DNA of 51,301 nucleotides from Spirogloea muscicola (GCA_009602725.1 WELB01000055.1:255813-307113), one strand, 5' to 3'; shown: positions 31,962-43,285, numbered from the stretch's first letter. Notes: a model not told the origin generated them from the sequence alone. A program made the numbers and translations.

Positions 31962-34079
31962 GGGGGGGGGGGGGGGGGGGGGGGGGGCGCTGGATGAGGC
32001 TGGCCGGGGGGGGGGTTCGCCTCTATCTACCAGCTCCGCCGTCCTGCGGGCCGCCGTCCCTGCGAGGCTCCGGCGTTTGAGCCCAGCAGAAGCTCCCTCC
32101 CATGTGCGGGGCTCCTGGATAGGCGGGCGCGGGCAGCAATTTTCACCTGCCGCCCCATCATCCGGTGCGGGCCGTCAGGCGGATCCGCCCCGGACGTTGC
32201 TCACAAGACGACGCGCCTTCCCCCTGGCTCTGCTGCTTTAGTCGGTTCAGGGCTCCGCCAGGGGCCGCCAGCTGGGCCTGCCCGCATCTTCTCGGGCGGC
32301 CGATCGCACCCTGGCCGGTGGGCCGTACGAGTAGGTCAGGCCCCCGCGGCGGCCAGGGTCGGAGGATCACGACAGGGTCTTGTTGTCGGTCTCAGCTCTG
32401 GGCTCCTGTGCTTGGCAAGCCACACCTGCCCCCCGCTGCCGCAAAGCGTGCGTGCGTGCGCGCTCACGTGCCGTGGCCGTGCCGGTCGTGATCCAGCGTA
32501 GCGGGCCGCCTCTGAGCTGCAATTGATTCTTTCAGCAAGATGGAAGACTATGGCGATTCTACCCGCTCCCCGGGGACACATCTCTCCGACCTGCGGCTGC
32601 TCAGTAGAGGTTACTGGATGCTCCGTGGCTACTTGATTCACTGTGTGCTGTATAGCTACCCTCTGGCCCCATCGGACTTCGATTGTTCTCTTTTCTGTGC
32701 TGGCCTCTCACAGCCACCGCCCTCCACTGGAAGCGTCCATTCCTTTGGGCTGGCCTCTCCCAGCCACCAGTCAGTATGGCCGCGCTTTCAACTGGAAGCG
32801 TCTTATCCTCCACTAGAGGGCGATGGCTGTGACTGGCCAGCCCAAGGTATAAAAGGAGAGCATTACCTGGTCTTCTGCAGGTTCTGTGGGGGTTAACGTG
32901 GAAGGGGGCTCTTCCAAAGTGGGAGAAGGCTGTGAGGCTTCAACGGATTTTGTCGATCCATCCACTGCCAGCCACGACCACATTGTCGGGTGCCTATGAA
33001 CGTCGAAGTAGCTCTTCCGAAGGTGGCGAGGGCTGCAACGGGCTAGCCCACAAAAGAATGACAAATGCCTGCAAAAGGCCAGCCCAAATCTATTATATTA
33101 GGACGATAACTCAGGAGAAAAGCACTGTAACATGCCAAAAGTCCAGGGCGGAACAGGGTATTCGAAGACTACAGCGGCTCTACTGCCCAATTTCATGGTT
33201 ATCAAAGTAATGGTCCGCCATCTGCAGTCTACTTATGTTCGCGTAGTCGGGTCCGCTAAATACGAAATCGCAAACCACCCGCTGAATAAAATTGGCTGCT
33301 ATGGATGGCTACTCAGCACGTCCAACGCAAGTAGCCGGTCACGGCCCTGAGGCACCTGGTGTCGCCCACTTTCAGTAGTGAGGAGAGGAGTTAGCACGAG
33401 CAAGTGTGGTCTTGTGGAACCTGCCCGCTTGGGGATGGCCGCCCCACCAGCCCTGTTGCTTTACCAGGCTTCGCTGAGACGAGCCAAAACACAAGCATGC
33501 AAGGGCAAGCCCAATGCAGGTTGAATTATGTTGCTGTCTTGTGTCACGAGACTAGACGGCAGCGCACGCAGGCGCTGCAAGTGCGGCTGCTGTTGCTGAT
33601 GCCAGAGTCGGGCAGCAATTACTCAGCCATGCACCCAGTCATGCATGCCTTCTCTACTGCACCTCGCGCGTCTAGCGGGCCCCAGCTGATCCATGATCAC
33701 CGGAGACTGGGCAATGGACATTGTGACGGCGAGGACCATGCCGCTTGATGTCGCTTAGACCCACCCTTGCAATTGTTTTGCCTGAACAGGGTACTTGCTC
33801 GCTTGACATCCCTTTATATCATGTGCATTGCGCCCCTTCTCTCCCTTTCTGACAAACAGTGTAATGGCTCGCTTTGGCATCTCTCTCATTCCATGCGCCT
33901 CGTGCGCGCATTCCTATCAATGTGCCTTTTGGATGAGCTTCTTTTTCCTTAGGAAAGAGCTTCTCTGCTCAGGCATGTGAGTGACAAACTGGCGGAGGTC
34001 CGCGCGCCCTGGTCGCTGTGTTTGTGATGGAGGCGTACGAGAGGTCAGCATCGACCCACATTGCTGGCCACGCTGTGGC
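31962..34079. other. 5' flank of gene C
   Basis: Homologous to the flanks of A and B: GGGGGCGCTGGATGAGG (31983), the TGGTCTTCTGCAGGTTCTGT block (32868), hairpins at about 32698-32720, 32735-32795 and 32834, and the TAGCCGGTCACGGCCCTGAG block (33331). No gene recognised. Confidence 0.6.
32735..32795 (+). repeat. Hairpin repeat R3
   Basis: GTCCATTCCTTTGGGCTGGC, GGCCTCTCCCAGCCACCAGT, CAGTATGGCCGCGCTT. A related shorter hairpin (GCTGGCCTCTCACAGCC) sits 40 bp before it. Confidence 0.7.
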
Positions 34080-34245
34080 TCACCCGCGGGCATTGAGCTT
34101 CCTGTGGTTACGTCGTGTCTAGTTGTCTAGATGCCTAGCTGTGCGTTTCCCTTCTTTTCGGCACCTGTTGTAGCTTTTTGGATTTTGTCCATTCTTTTTT
34201 GGCTGGCTTCTGCCAGCCCCTCTCTTCTATGGGCGAGCTCTTTCT
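34080..34245 (+). mobile_element. 166-bp hairpin repeat (R2-like) with a 7-bp target duplication
   Basis: CTGTGGC stands on both sides (34073-34079 and 34246-34252). At 19073 and 27208 the same neighbourhood reads through without it: CACGCTGTGGCGAGTGCAGA. The insert ends with TTTTTTGGCTGGCTTCTGCC, AGCCCC and CTATGGGCGAGCTCTTTCT, the R2 end. No coding. This shows that the hairpin repeats are or were mobile, as a SINE or MITE would be; the class is unknown. Confidence 0.8.
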
Positions 34246-34334
34246 CTGTGGCGAGTGCGGAGTAGAGAAAGCTGCAAATCTTTGTAATACCCGCAGCATT
34301 AATTTCTTATCAGCCGCAAGTGAAATTTCTGGCT

Positions 34335-34612
34335 GCATGGGTCCTCGCCTTCATAAGCTGCTTGAAAACATCGCCAGTCTACGATATGCACGACGTGGAA
34401 CAAGAGCTTTCAGCCGAGATGGGCATGCCGGCAGCAGGTCTGTGGTTTTTGTGCCATTGCGTGTCAGCCTATTTACACCGAGCTCAGCTCACGCTTTGTA
34501 CCAGAAAGCTGGTCGAGCTTTTGAAGTTGGTGGCAGACGGGTTTGACATTTGCCGTCCAGTATTTTGGCATCAGTCAAGCAATCTCTATGTGCTGACTCG
34601 TGCTACCTAAGC
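34335..34612 (+). repeat. Repeat R1, copy 5 (uninterrupted)
   Basis: From GCATGGGTCCTCGCCTTCAT to TGTGCTGACTCGTGCTACC. It contains the empty site of the TIR element seen in copy 3, and passes directly into the 3' flank of gene D. Confidence 0.7.
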
Positions 34613-35766
34613 CTAAAGACCTAAACCTAAGCCGTAAGTCTGGAAGGGAGCCTCATGGGCAAATCTTGTAGTTGGGGCTAAGAAGAAAAAAGAGTGGCTG
34701 TGATTGTGGAGCACACTTGTGGGTGGCGGGATTTGGTGGTCCCTCGGATATTGCTGTACTGCAGGTCTCGTATACAGCTTCACGTGATTCTGGGGAAGAG
34801 TGACCCGGTATTAAGAGCAAAGCATTGAATCCTTTGGACCTGTCCTCTTTTTGAGCTGGCCTTTCGCTACCACCTTCTTAAACTGGGCGAGCTTCTTCGC
34901 TGTTTTGACCTCTCCACTGCGTGAAATCTTGCCGAGTGGCAACTCGGCCAGAAGGGACTTTACCTCTAGTTTGCTGATGTGCTGATGTAGTCCAACGGAA
35001 GTAGTGGGATTGGTAAGCTGTTTGTTTACGACGGAATGACTTTTGAGTACAATAGTTCTCATTCTCTGTCAGTCTCCAGTTCAATTCAAGTTGCCACGGG
35101 CCAGTTGTTCTTAATGAGCATAGGAGTGGATGAAAGCCACCACAGCAGGCAGGTAGAGTCAATTCCATCATCACTCAGCTAAAATTACCAAGAAGTCAGA
35201 CTGTCGAGAAGCCTAAATACTTGATGACAAGGTTCGTACAAGTTTCTGTGACAGACAACAGTGAATTTCACGAGGATGAGAGCACATTCACGCCAATGTT
35301 CGGTTGGGCGAGTACTTCAGAAGAGACTACCACTGGGGCTTGGGGGCTTGAAATACATATAGTACATTTCTGAATTGAGTCTTTAGTATGAATAATCGTG
35401 TAAGATACATGGCCGGAGGAAGTTTCGGTCTACCCAGAAGTCAAGATTGGCTGGGTAGACAATTTTCAACCTACATACAAGCAGGGAATTGGAGGATCAC
35501 TAAGGAGCTTGGCAGGACAGCGCTACTTGCACCCTAAGGTTCAAACAAATGCACCTTTGTACACCACCAGTGGTGGTGGCAGAAGCAAAGAGCAAGCACC
35601 TCAGCCGGGTGGTGACAAGAGGACAGTGCGTGTAGGCAATGTACCCCTGTCAGCATCAAGCTGCTGGGAACACTTGGCTGGGCAGCTTCTGTGCAGCCTA
35701 GCATGCGCTAAGCAATGAATGGAGAACGTGACGCTTGCGATACTCGCGGTGGCCAAGTGGGGCCAG
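34612..35766. repeat. Duplicated 3' flank of gene D
   Basis: Third copy of the flank behind B and C, more diverged; the 3'-UTR motif is partly eroded here (CCCCTGTCAGCATCAAGCTG at 35644). No gene seen. Confidence 0.7.
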
Positions 35767-37224
35767 CTAAGCGAGCATCTTGCGGGAAGAGGCAGCTGCG
35801 CGCTGGCCTGCGTGGTGGGCGGCAGCCTTGGCGGCGCCAAATCGCGAGAATTTGCAGTCAGCGGCAAGAAGGCCAGAGGTGAGGTAGTCCTCGGGCGCGC
35901 CGTCGAGGTAGCCATAGCCGTTGGGGCCGGCAACCTGCCAGACCTGGAGCAGCGGGCTCCACTCGCGCACGTACGCGAAGTGGCGGTCTTTCTGGTCGAC
36001 CCGGAACGTCTGGCCGAGCACGCCGTGGGGGTTGGACGACAGGCCCACGGCTGACACCATGTCCACAGAGAAGTGCACGTACGCATCCAGCTCGGTGCGG
36101 AGCTCAGGGACCTCGGGTCGCAGCTTGAGCACCAGGTCCGCGACGCCCACGACGGAGAGCTCGTAGCGGTCGACGTCGTCATCACCGTCCAGGCCATGGC
36201 CGAGGAAGGTGAGCGCCAAAGCGGCGTCGCGTGTCACGAAGCGCTCGCCCTCGGCGAGGCGCACAGCGCGGTCGTCGACGTGGATGGAGCGCATGTAGCC
36301 CGCGCCGCGCTCGGGCTCGGCGCCGTTGCGCGCCGCGAGGACGACGGTGTGGCCGTCGACGAGCACGCCCAGCTGCTTGATCCACGAGTACGTGGTGGGG
36401 CCCTCGACGCGGCCGTCCAGGTGCATGTTCACCTGCAGCCTCTCGTCCGTCACCATGCAGTAGTCATTCCCAGGCGCGCCTGCAGGAGAGCAAGCGGAGA
36501 GTTGATCAATTAGACGTTTGCTTTGTCTTGCGGTCTGCACATGGGTTCCAGTCAGCACATACAATCACGTCCACAACGAATCCCACGAAGTCATACTCAC
36601 CTGTCCGGACGCACTAACACCATGCACGAGCCAAGCAGGAGACCAATCTGCAGCACAACACCAGAGGAGAGGGTGGGTGCGCGGAGCTCACCGGTGAAGT
36701 CGAAGGCGACAGAGTCGGCGCCGGTGAAGTGGGGGTCGCCCTTGACGCCGGCGCCCTTGCACTTGGTGGAGTCCAGCGCGGCGGGCTTGAGGCAGAAGGG
36801 CCCGACGTTGTACTGCTGCTCCTTGTTGCAGTTACCGGTGGAGTCCTGGATATTGTCGCCCGTCGTGTCGCCGTTGCTGCACGAGCCGATGACGGAGCAG
36901 GAGGAGCCGGAGGGCGCGGACACCAGCTTGACGAAGCAGCCCTGGAACTTGTTCTGGAACGGCGCGAGCCAGTCGAAGAGGACCTCGAAGTAGCCGTTGT
37001 TATCCGTGGTGGCGGTGTAGACGGTGGATGTCTTGGCGCCGTTGACGAGGCAGTAGGACTGCACCGTGGCGCCCTTGACGTAGGCGTCGCCCTGGCTGGC
37101 ATTGTACGTGCCCGTCCAGCAGGTGTTGCAGAAGACGACGCCGGAGCCGAACCAGGTGGCGGAGGCGGGCGCGGCGCCCAGGGCCAGCACCAGCGCCGCG
37201 GCCAGCAGCAGCGAGGCGGCGGCG
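35767..37224 (-). CDS. Array gene D: secreted Ole e 1-like + root-cap/VWD-like protein, first 23 nt missing
   Basis: Exons 36692-37224 (partial) and 35767-36479, 212-bp phase-1 intron. With the missing 23 nt (ATG and seven codons) it would have the same 1269-nt coding length as A and B. The visible start is within the signal peptide (AAASLLLAAALVLALG). The Ole e 1-like half shows CNTCWTGTYNASQGD; one change from the others is NIQDSTGNC in place of NIQDSNGNC. The root-cap/VWD half keeps GDPHFTG, DYCMVTDERL and HGVLGQTFR. The loss coincides with a single N at 37225, after which a repeat begins, so it is an assembly join rather than proof of a broken gene. Confidence 0.9.
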
Positions 37225-37225
37225 N
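37225..37225. other. Single-N assembly join
   Basis: One N separates the signal-peptide codons of gene D from an R2 repeat. The expected C-rich leader is absent. The true distance between D and E, and even their linkage and orientation, therefore rests on scaffolding. Confidence 0.9.
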
Positions 37226-37227
37226 AC

Positions 37228-37318
37228 TTAGCGCTTCCCCTGGCCCCCTTCTCGTACTCTGTTCATTCTTTTTCGGGCTGGTTGTTCCAGCCCCTATTCT
37301 CAGTGGGCGAGCACTTAC
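37228..37318 (+). repeat. Hairpin repeat R2, copy 2
   Basis: TTAGCGCTTCCCCTGGCCCC, CATTCTTTTTCGGGCTGG, TTCCAGCCCCTATTCTCAG, TGGGCGAGCACTTACTTC. It starts right after the single N. Confidence 0.7.
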
Positions 37319-37465
37319 TTCTTTTGGGTGAGCTGGCCTCTCACTAGGCCACTGAAGAGTCAGCCCACAAAGGCGGGAGACGGCCCACGAGAGAAGCCCA
37401 CGAGGAAACGGGCGAGAGAGGGGAAGGCAAGGGGGCGAGCGGGCGGGCGGGCTGCCAAGGGGACG

Positions 37466-37645
37466 AAGAAAGGGCTCGCCCATTGAGGATAGGGGCTGGA
37501 CAAGCCAGCCCAAAAAAGAATGAACAAAGAACGAGAAGGGGGCCAGAGGAAGCCAGAGGAAGCGCTAAGAAACCAAAGCACACAAAGAAAGAAAGCAGCT
37601 ACAAATTACTCAGTAACCCCTGCTAAGCAGCCGCAAATCAGAGAG
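37466..37645 (-). repeat. Hairpin repeat R2, copy 3 (inverted)
   Basis: AAAGGGCTCGCCCATTGAGG, GGGGCTGGACAAGCCAGCCC, AGAACGAGAAGGGGGCCAGA, GGAAGCGCTAAGAAACC, then CAGTAACCCCTGCTAAGCAG. With copy 2 it forms a large inverted pair between genes D and E. Confidence 0.75.
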
Positions 37646-38139
37646 GCTAGGGTCCTGCCAAGGGGACGGCGTGGCGCGGGGCGGGGGCGCGCTGCCACGC
37701 GGCGCCCGCGCGCCGCACCGGCGGCGCCGCCAGATGCTCCCCGCCGCCGGGAGGGGAGGGAGGGTGCCTTCCCCGGCATCCCCACACCCCAGCCTACCTG
37801 GCCTTCCACTGCCGCTCGTCTTTCTTCTTCGTCGTTGCATACAGTGCATCGAGCGATGATTGTGGCTTTAGGCCCCTCCGTCATCTGGCCCCGTCGAGCC
37901 TTTGTCGGCAATTCTTCTCGGGCTGGCTTCTCATAGCCCTTGACCCCCATTGGGAGAGCCACTTGTATCGGTAAGGGGCCTTGGTGGCCACTGTTACAAG
38001 AAGAGGCACGTTGACACATCTCTCAGCCTCTGCTGCTCAAGCGAGAGAAGGACGCTTCCAGCAGTGCTGAGCTGACGCTCGTGGTGCCAGCAGCCGCAGT
38101 CCTTCCTAGCTCCCCCCCGGCCCCCCCACCACGCCCGCC
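37646..38139. other. Upstream region of gene E
   Basis: GC-rich stretch with one hairpin variant (GGGCTGGCTTCTCATAGCCC, 37920-37939) and a C-rich leader directly before the start codon. No TATA box seen. No other gene. Confidence 0.5.
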
Positions 38140-39593
38140 ATGGCCGCCCCCCGCGCCGCCGCGCCGCTGCTGCTGGCCGCGGTGCTGGTGCTGGCGCTGG
38201 GCGCCGCGCCCGCCGCCGCCACCTGGTACGGCTCCGGCGTCGTCTTCTGCAACACCTGCTGGACGGGCGCGTACAACGCCAGCCAGGGCGACGCCTACGT
38301 CAAGGGCGCCACGGTGCAGTCCTACTGCCTCGTCAACGGCGCCAAGACCTCCACCTCCTACACCGCCACCACCGACTCCAATGGCTACTTCGAGGTCCTC
38401 TTCGACTGGCTCGCGCCGTTCCAAAACAAGTTCCAGGGCTGCTTCGTCAAGCTGGTGTCCGCGCCCTCCGGCTCGTCCTGCTCCGTCGTGGGCACGTGCA
38501 ACAACGGCGACACGGGCGACAACATTCAGGACTCCAACGGCAACTGCAACAAGGAGCAGCAGTACAGCGTCGGGCCCTTCTGCCTCAAGCCCGCGGCGCT
38601 GGACTCCACCAAGTGCAAGGGCGCCGGCGTCAAGGGCGACCCCCATTTCACCGGTGCCGACTCCGTCTCCTTCGACTTCACTGGTGAGCTGCACACTCCG
38701 GCCCCTCTCGTTTGGAGCAGTGCTGCAACTTGGCTTGCCTGCTTTCTTCGGCAATTTGATAGCAATTGCAGGTATGTACATGTAGAAGTACAGGCGTATT
38801 TCATCAGAGACTCTGAATTAATACCTGCTCGGACCCTGAGACAGCAGAAATCTGATTGGTCGATGTCCTGTGCCTGCTCTCCTCAGGCTCGCCCGGTAAA
38901 GATTACTGCATGGTGACGGACGAGAGGCTGCAGGTGAACATGCACCTGGACGGCCGCATCGAGGGCTCCAACACGTACTCTTGGATCAAGCAGCTCGGCG
39001 TGCTCGCTGGTAGCCATACTGTCGTCCTGGCAGCACGTGGCGGTGCCGAGCCCGAGCGGGGCACAGGCTACATGCACTCCATCGACATCGACGGCCGCAC
39101 CGTGCGCCTCGCCGAGGGCGAGCGCTTTGTGACGCGCGATGCAGCAGTAGCGCTCACCTTCCTCGGCCACAGCCTGGACGGCGATGACGACGTGGACCGC
39201 TATGAGCTCTCCATCCTGGGCATTGCTGCACTGGTGCTCAAGCTGCGGCCCGAGGTCCCGGAGCTGCGCACCGAGGAAGACGCGTACGTGCACTTCTCCG
39301 TGGACATGGTATCCGCCCTGGGCCTGTCGTCCAACCCTCACGGCGTGCTCGGTCAGACATTCCGTGCGGACCAGAAGGACCGCCACTTTGCGTACGTGCG
39401 TGAGTGGAGCCCGCTGCTCCAGGTCTGGCAGGTCGCTGGCCCAGATGGCAACGGTTACCTCGACGGTGCTCCTGAGGACTACCTCACCTCTGGCCTCCTA
39501 GCCAGCGACTGCAAGTACTCGCGATTCGGAGAGACCGCCGCCCACCGCGCTGGCAAGCATGCCAATGTCTTCTCCCGCAAGATGCTCATCTAG
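38140..39593 (+). CDS. Array gene E: secreted Ole e 1-like + root-cap/VWD-like protein
   Basis: Exons 38140-38683 and 38887-39593, 203-bp intron (donor GTGAGC, acceptor CTCAG, phase 1); 416 aa. Signal peptide of 27 residues ending in AAA. Then TWYGSGVVFCNTCWTGAYNA, TTDSNGYFEVLFDW and a Cys-rich stretch with NGDTGDN, one Thr shorter than A-D. The second half keeps GDPHFTG, DYCMVTDERLQVNMHLDG, HGVLGQTFR, DYLTSGLLASDCKYSRFG and ends SRKMLI. First plus-strand copy, head-to-head with D. A TGTAA poly(A)-like signal lies 172 nt after the stop (39765). The upstream side has a C-rich leader. Complete. More diverged from A-D than these are from one another. Confidence 0.93.
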
Positions 39594-41022
39594 TTGTCAT
39601 GCAATTACCCCATTTTGATAGCTCTGCACGCCTGCTAGGCTGCTCCACAGTGCCAGAATGCCACCCAGTAGCCTCGCGCGGACCGGAGCACAGTGCCCGC
39701 CTGCACCGTCCTCCTGTCAGCGTCTGGCTACAGCTGCACTTATTTATTGTAGACTTTTAAGTGGTGTAAGAGTGATTCTGTGTCTTGATGTGAGCCCCCT
39801 TAGCCCCAGTAGCGCCATTGGATCAGTCACTTTCTGGCTGCTAGAGGTCAGCCGTTGTATTCTGACGCCTTCACAATCAGTCACCTGTGCTGCCAGCCTT
39901 GTCCTTGGGACCCAGGTCTCATCCCTGTGTGGAGGTAGGATGTGCCATCACCCATCTCCGCCCCACATTTTCTGGTTCCTCTGCTCAAAGGTCTTCATGG
40001 TATTGTACATCGAAGTCGGTACTTTCATCTGGGTAGCTCAGTGTCGTCATGTTGTCTAAGAGCTTGTCTAAGAGTTGAAGCAGGCTAAGACTTGCAGGTT
40101 GAGATGGTAATGTTGTACCCCATCCCCCCTTGTACCCCACCCCCCCATGAAGCTTCAAGCTCAGAGGCTGGAGATTCTTAGTCAGCTTGTCTGCAGAAAA
40201 CTGGTATTGATGAGACAAAAGGAGAGCACTTATGAGGGAGTCGTATGCAGGAGGACAAAGTAGTAGTTAGTCCTCCATGACATGAGCAAGCTGGCTTCGG
40301 TCGATGTAAGCATGGCAGCATTGAGAGCAGTCCGAAGCATCTTCATGCTGCTGGACCCCACTGTCACCGTCTCCGAAGCAACTACGAGCCAAGTCTCCGC
40401 TGGCAGTATCATAGGCGATCACGACCACGGTGTGACGACCCTGAACCCTTTCAGCCTGCTTCCTCCGGCAGCACGGGTGAACGGGTCGCGGAGCTTGGTG
40501 AGCTCCTGCGCCCGCCCATCTTGCCCAGAAGAAGAAAGTGCTCGCCCATTGAGAATAGGGGCTGGAAAAGCCAGCCCAAAAACGAATCATTAAAGGACGA
40601 GAAGGGGGCCAGGGGAAGCGCTAAGAAAAACAAGCACACAAAGAACAAAGCAGCTACGGATCACTCAGTAACCCTTGCTAAGCAGCCAGAACGTGCCGCC
40701 CTGAACAGACGCCGGGCGGGCACATGCGGCGGCGCCGGAGCCCCGGGAATACCCAGCAGAGCCAGGGGCTCCGGCAGGGCGGCACGTGCACGAGCCGGAT
40801 CTTGGCAGCGCGTCGTCTTGCGGGAGCGGGTCCGGGCCGGGGCGCTGTGCGCGCCTGGCCAGGGCCCCTGGGCGCAGCAGGCAGGGAGCCAGGGGGCAGG
40901 CGGGGGCCCGGCGGCCTAGAAAAGGGCGCCAAAACCCCCTCCCCAGCTCCCATCGGCCATCAGCCAGCTCCCCGTCCCGGCAGCCCGGCCCAGCTCGCGC
41001 GCTACCTTCCCAGCCCGCCCCC
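39594..41022. other. Spacer between genes E and F
   Basis: Starts with the 3' UTR of E (motif at 39681-39698, TGTAA at 39765-39769), then about 700 bp with nothing recognised, an inverted R2 repeat (40530-40690) and the GC-rich upstream side of F. Confidence 0.55.
40530..40690 (-). repeat. Hairpin repeat R2, copy 4 (inverted)
   Basis: GTGCTCGCCCATTGAGAAT, GGGGCTGGAAAAGCCAGCCC, GACGAGAAGGGGGCCAGGGG, AAGCGCTAAGAAAAAC, then CAGTAACCCTTGCTAAGCAG. About 0.35 kb upstream of gene F. Confidence 0.75.
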
Positions 41023-42487
41023 ATGGCCGCCGCCGCCGCGCTGCTCCTGGCCGCGGCGCTGGCGCTGGCGCTGGTCGCCGCGCCCGCCTCCGCCACCTGG
41101 TTCGGCTCCGGCGTCGTCTTCTGCAACACCTGCTGGACGGGGACGTACAACGCCAGCCAGGGCGACGCCTACGTCAAGGGCGCCACGGTGCAGTCCTACT
41201 GCCTCGTCGACGGCGCCAAGACCGCCACCACCTACACCGCCACCACGGATGGCAATGGCTACTTCGAAGTCCTCTTCGACTTTCTGGCGCCATTCCTGCC
41301 CAAATTCCAGGGCTGCTTCGTCAAGCTGGTGTCCGCGCCCCCTGGCTCGTCCTGCTCTGTCATAGGCTCGTGCAGCAACGGCGACACGGGCAACACGATC
41401 CAGGACTCCAACGGTAATTGCAACAAGGAGCAGCAGTACAGCGTTGGGCCCTTCTGCCTTAAGCCCACAGCGCTAGATACCACCAAGTGCAAGGGTGCCA
41501 GCGTCAAAGGCGACCCTCACTTTACCGGCGCCGACTCCATTGCTTTCGACTTTACCGGTGAGAGCTACCTCCTGACCCTCTCTATTTGCTGTGCTGCAAT
41601 GTGGCATTCGCTCGGCCTGTCATTTAGTGGCAGTAGTGCGGCATGTGTGCATACACATCCATGGAGACGTACAACTGTTGTTTCATCTGCTGAGACTACA
41701 TTTCATACCTCTACGGACCATGTGGTAAAAGCAAACCTCTGACTAGTTGCCCTGTCCTGCTTAATCTCCTGCAGGGACGCCTGGAAATGACTACTGCATG
41801 GTGACGGACGAGAGGCTGCAGGTGAATATGCACCTGGACGGCCGTGTCGAGGGCCCCAACACTTACTCGTGGATCAAGCAGCTCGGTGTGCTATCCGACG
41901 GCCACACTGTCGTCCTGGCGGCGCGAGGCGGCGCCGAGCCCGAGCGCGGCGCAGGCTACATGCACTCCATCCACGTCGACGGCCGCGCCGTGCGCCTCGC
42001 CGAGGGCGAGCGCTTCGTGACTCGCGACGCAGCATTGGCGCTCACCTTCCTCGGCCACGGCCTTGACGGCGATGACGATGTGGACCGCTATGAGCTCTCC
42101 GTCGTGGGCGTCGCGGATCTGGTGCTCAAACTGCGGCCTGAGGTCCCCGACCTGCGCACTGACGTGGACGCGTACGTGCACTTCTCTGTGAACATGGTGT
42201 CTGCCGTTGGATTGTCATCAAACCCCCACGGCGTGCTTGGCCAGACATTCCGGGCAAACCAGAAGGACCGCCACTTTGCATATGTGCGCGAGTGGAGCCC
42301 GCTGCTCCAGGTCTGGCAGGTCGCTGGCCCCAATGGCTACGGCTACCTCGACGGTGTTCCTGAGGACTACTCCACCTCCGATCTCCTTGCTGTCGACTGC
42401 AAGTTCTCGCGCTTCGGAGCTGCCAAAGCTTCTACCCACCACGCTGGCCAGCATGCCACTGTGACCTCTCGCAAGTTGCTAGTCTAA
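41023..42487 (+). CDS. Array gene F: secreted Ole e 1-like + root-cap/VWD-like protein
   Basis: Exons 41023-41557 and 41775-42487, 217-bp phase-1 intron; 415 aa. The shortest signal peptide of the family (24 residues, ending in ASA). Changes in the Ole e 1-like part include CLVDGAKTATTY, FDFLAPFLPKFQGC and NGDTGNTIQD; the Cys pattern is kept. The root-cap/VWD part keeps GDPHFTG, DYCMVTDERLQVNMHLDG and HGVLGQTFR, and ends SRKLLV. An upstream in-frame ATG (40786) exists, but the one at 41023 starts the signal peptide at the family position. 3'-UTR motif at 42593 and TGTAA at 42688. Complete. Confidence 0.93.
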
Positions 42488-43224
42488 GTTGCATTGACTT
42501 GGCCGTGCGCCAACCGACTCACTCGAAAAGCGCAAAGCCCATGGTATGCATCATGTCAAGCAAGCTGCCCACCTGCTTCCTAGCAGCCCGTTGCTGACCA
42601 GAGCACAGTGACGGGTGGCACTGTTCTCCCATCGCCATCCAGCTGCAGTAGCACGCAAAGTGAAACTTCTGCCATTGCCACAGGCAGTGTAATGACTTTG
42701 TCGACTTGTGTGTTCGCACCTCTTTAGTAGGGCTGCGCTATCACAACATCTCGTTACCCAGCGCTCTGTATCGTATTCGATGTACAGTACGCCATCCTAC
42801 ACTGCAGGCCTCGGTTTTTGTGTGATCCCCCCCCCCACCCCCAAAAAAGCTTTTCTGTAATTTTTATGTCATCATACTTTACCACATTCATGTGGCCAAT
42901 TTGTCCGCCATTGTAAGGAAGCCTCTTCCTGAAAATTCCTGGTACAAGGTCGGACGTTTGCAGTGTTCAGCTGAGTGCACACGAACTTGTGGTCTGCACA
43001 CAAGTACAGCAATCGTGTCCGGGTCAATGGATAGTGTCTGTCGTGGATACTCAACAACTTTGTATATGAAAGAACCTCAGTCCCTTTCATCTCAGCAAAA
43101 GTCAATACACCTCATCGTTTCTGCTGTTTGACCAGCTCAACAGCAAGGGTTGGGGGCTCGTCAAAGCTGCGATGCCCGGAGGCACCTCACCAGGCGGACA
43201 ATCCATGTCTGCTTCTTCAAGCGG

Positions 43225-43285
43225 AGAGAAGCGCGGCGACATTGACAGGTGGCTGTGAGAGGCCAGCCCAAAAGAATGGACAAGG
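43225..43285 (-). repeat. Hairpin repeat R3
   Basis: GAAGCGCGGCGACATTGACA, GGTGGCTGTGAGAGGCCAGC, CCCAAAAGAATGGACAAGG. Reverse orientation of the copies at 26092, 32735 and 44519. Confidence 0.7.

Noticed and set aside
30931-32241. 436-codon plus-strand frame across the gap
   Set aside because: It runs antisense to gene C and its middle is only N; no family features.
32843-32852. TATAAAAG-like box
   Set aside because: It is on the plus strand with no plus-strand gene following; gene C nearby runs the other way.
19192-34612. R1 copies as a protein-coding family
   Set aside because: The first codons (GPRxxKLLENIASLGYARR) look alike in several copies, but frames diverge soon and no start, intron or motif is shared.
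40786-41022. Longer N-terminus for gene F from ATG 40786
   Set aside because: It would put about 79 Pro/Arg-rich residues before a standard signal peptide that starts at 41023 in the family position.
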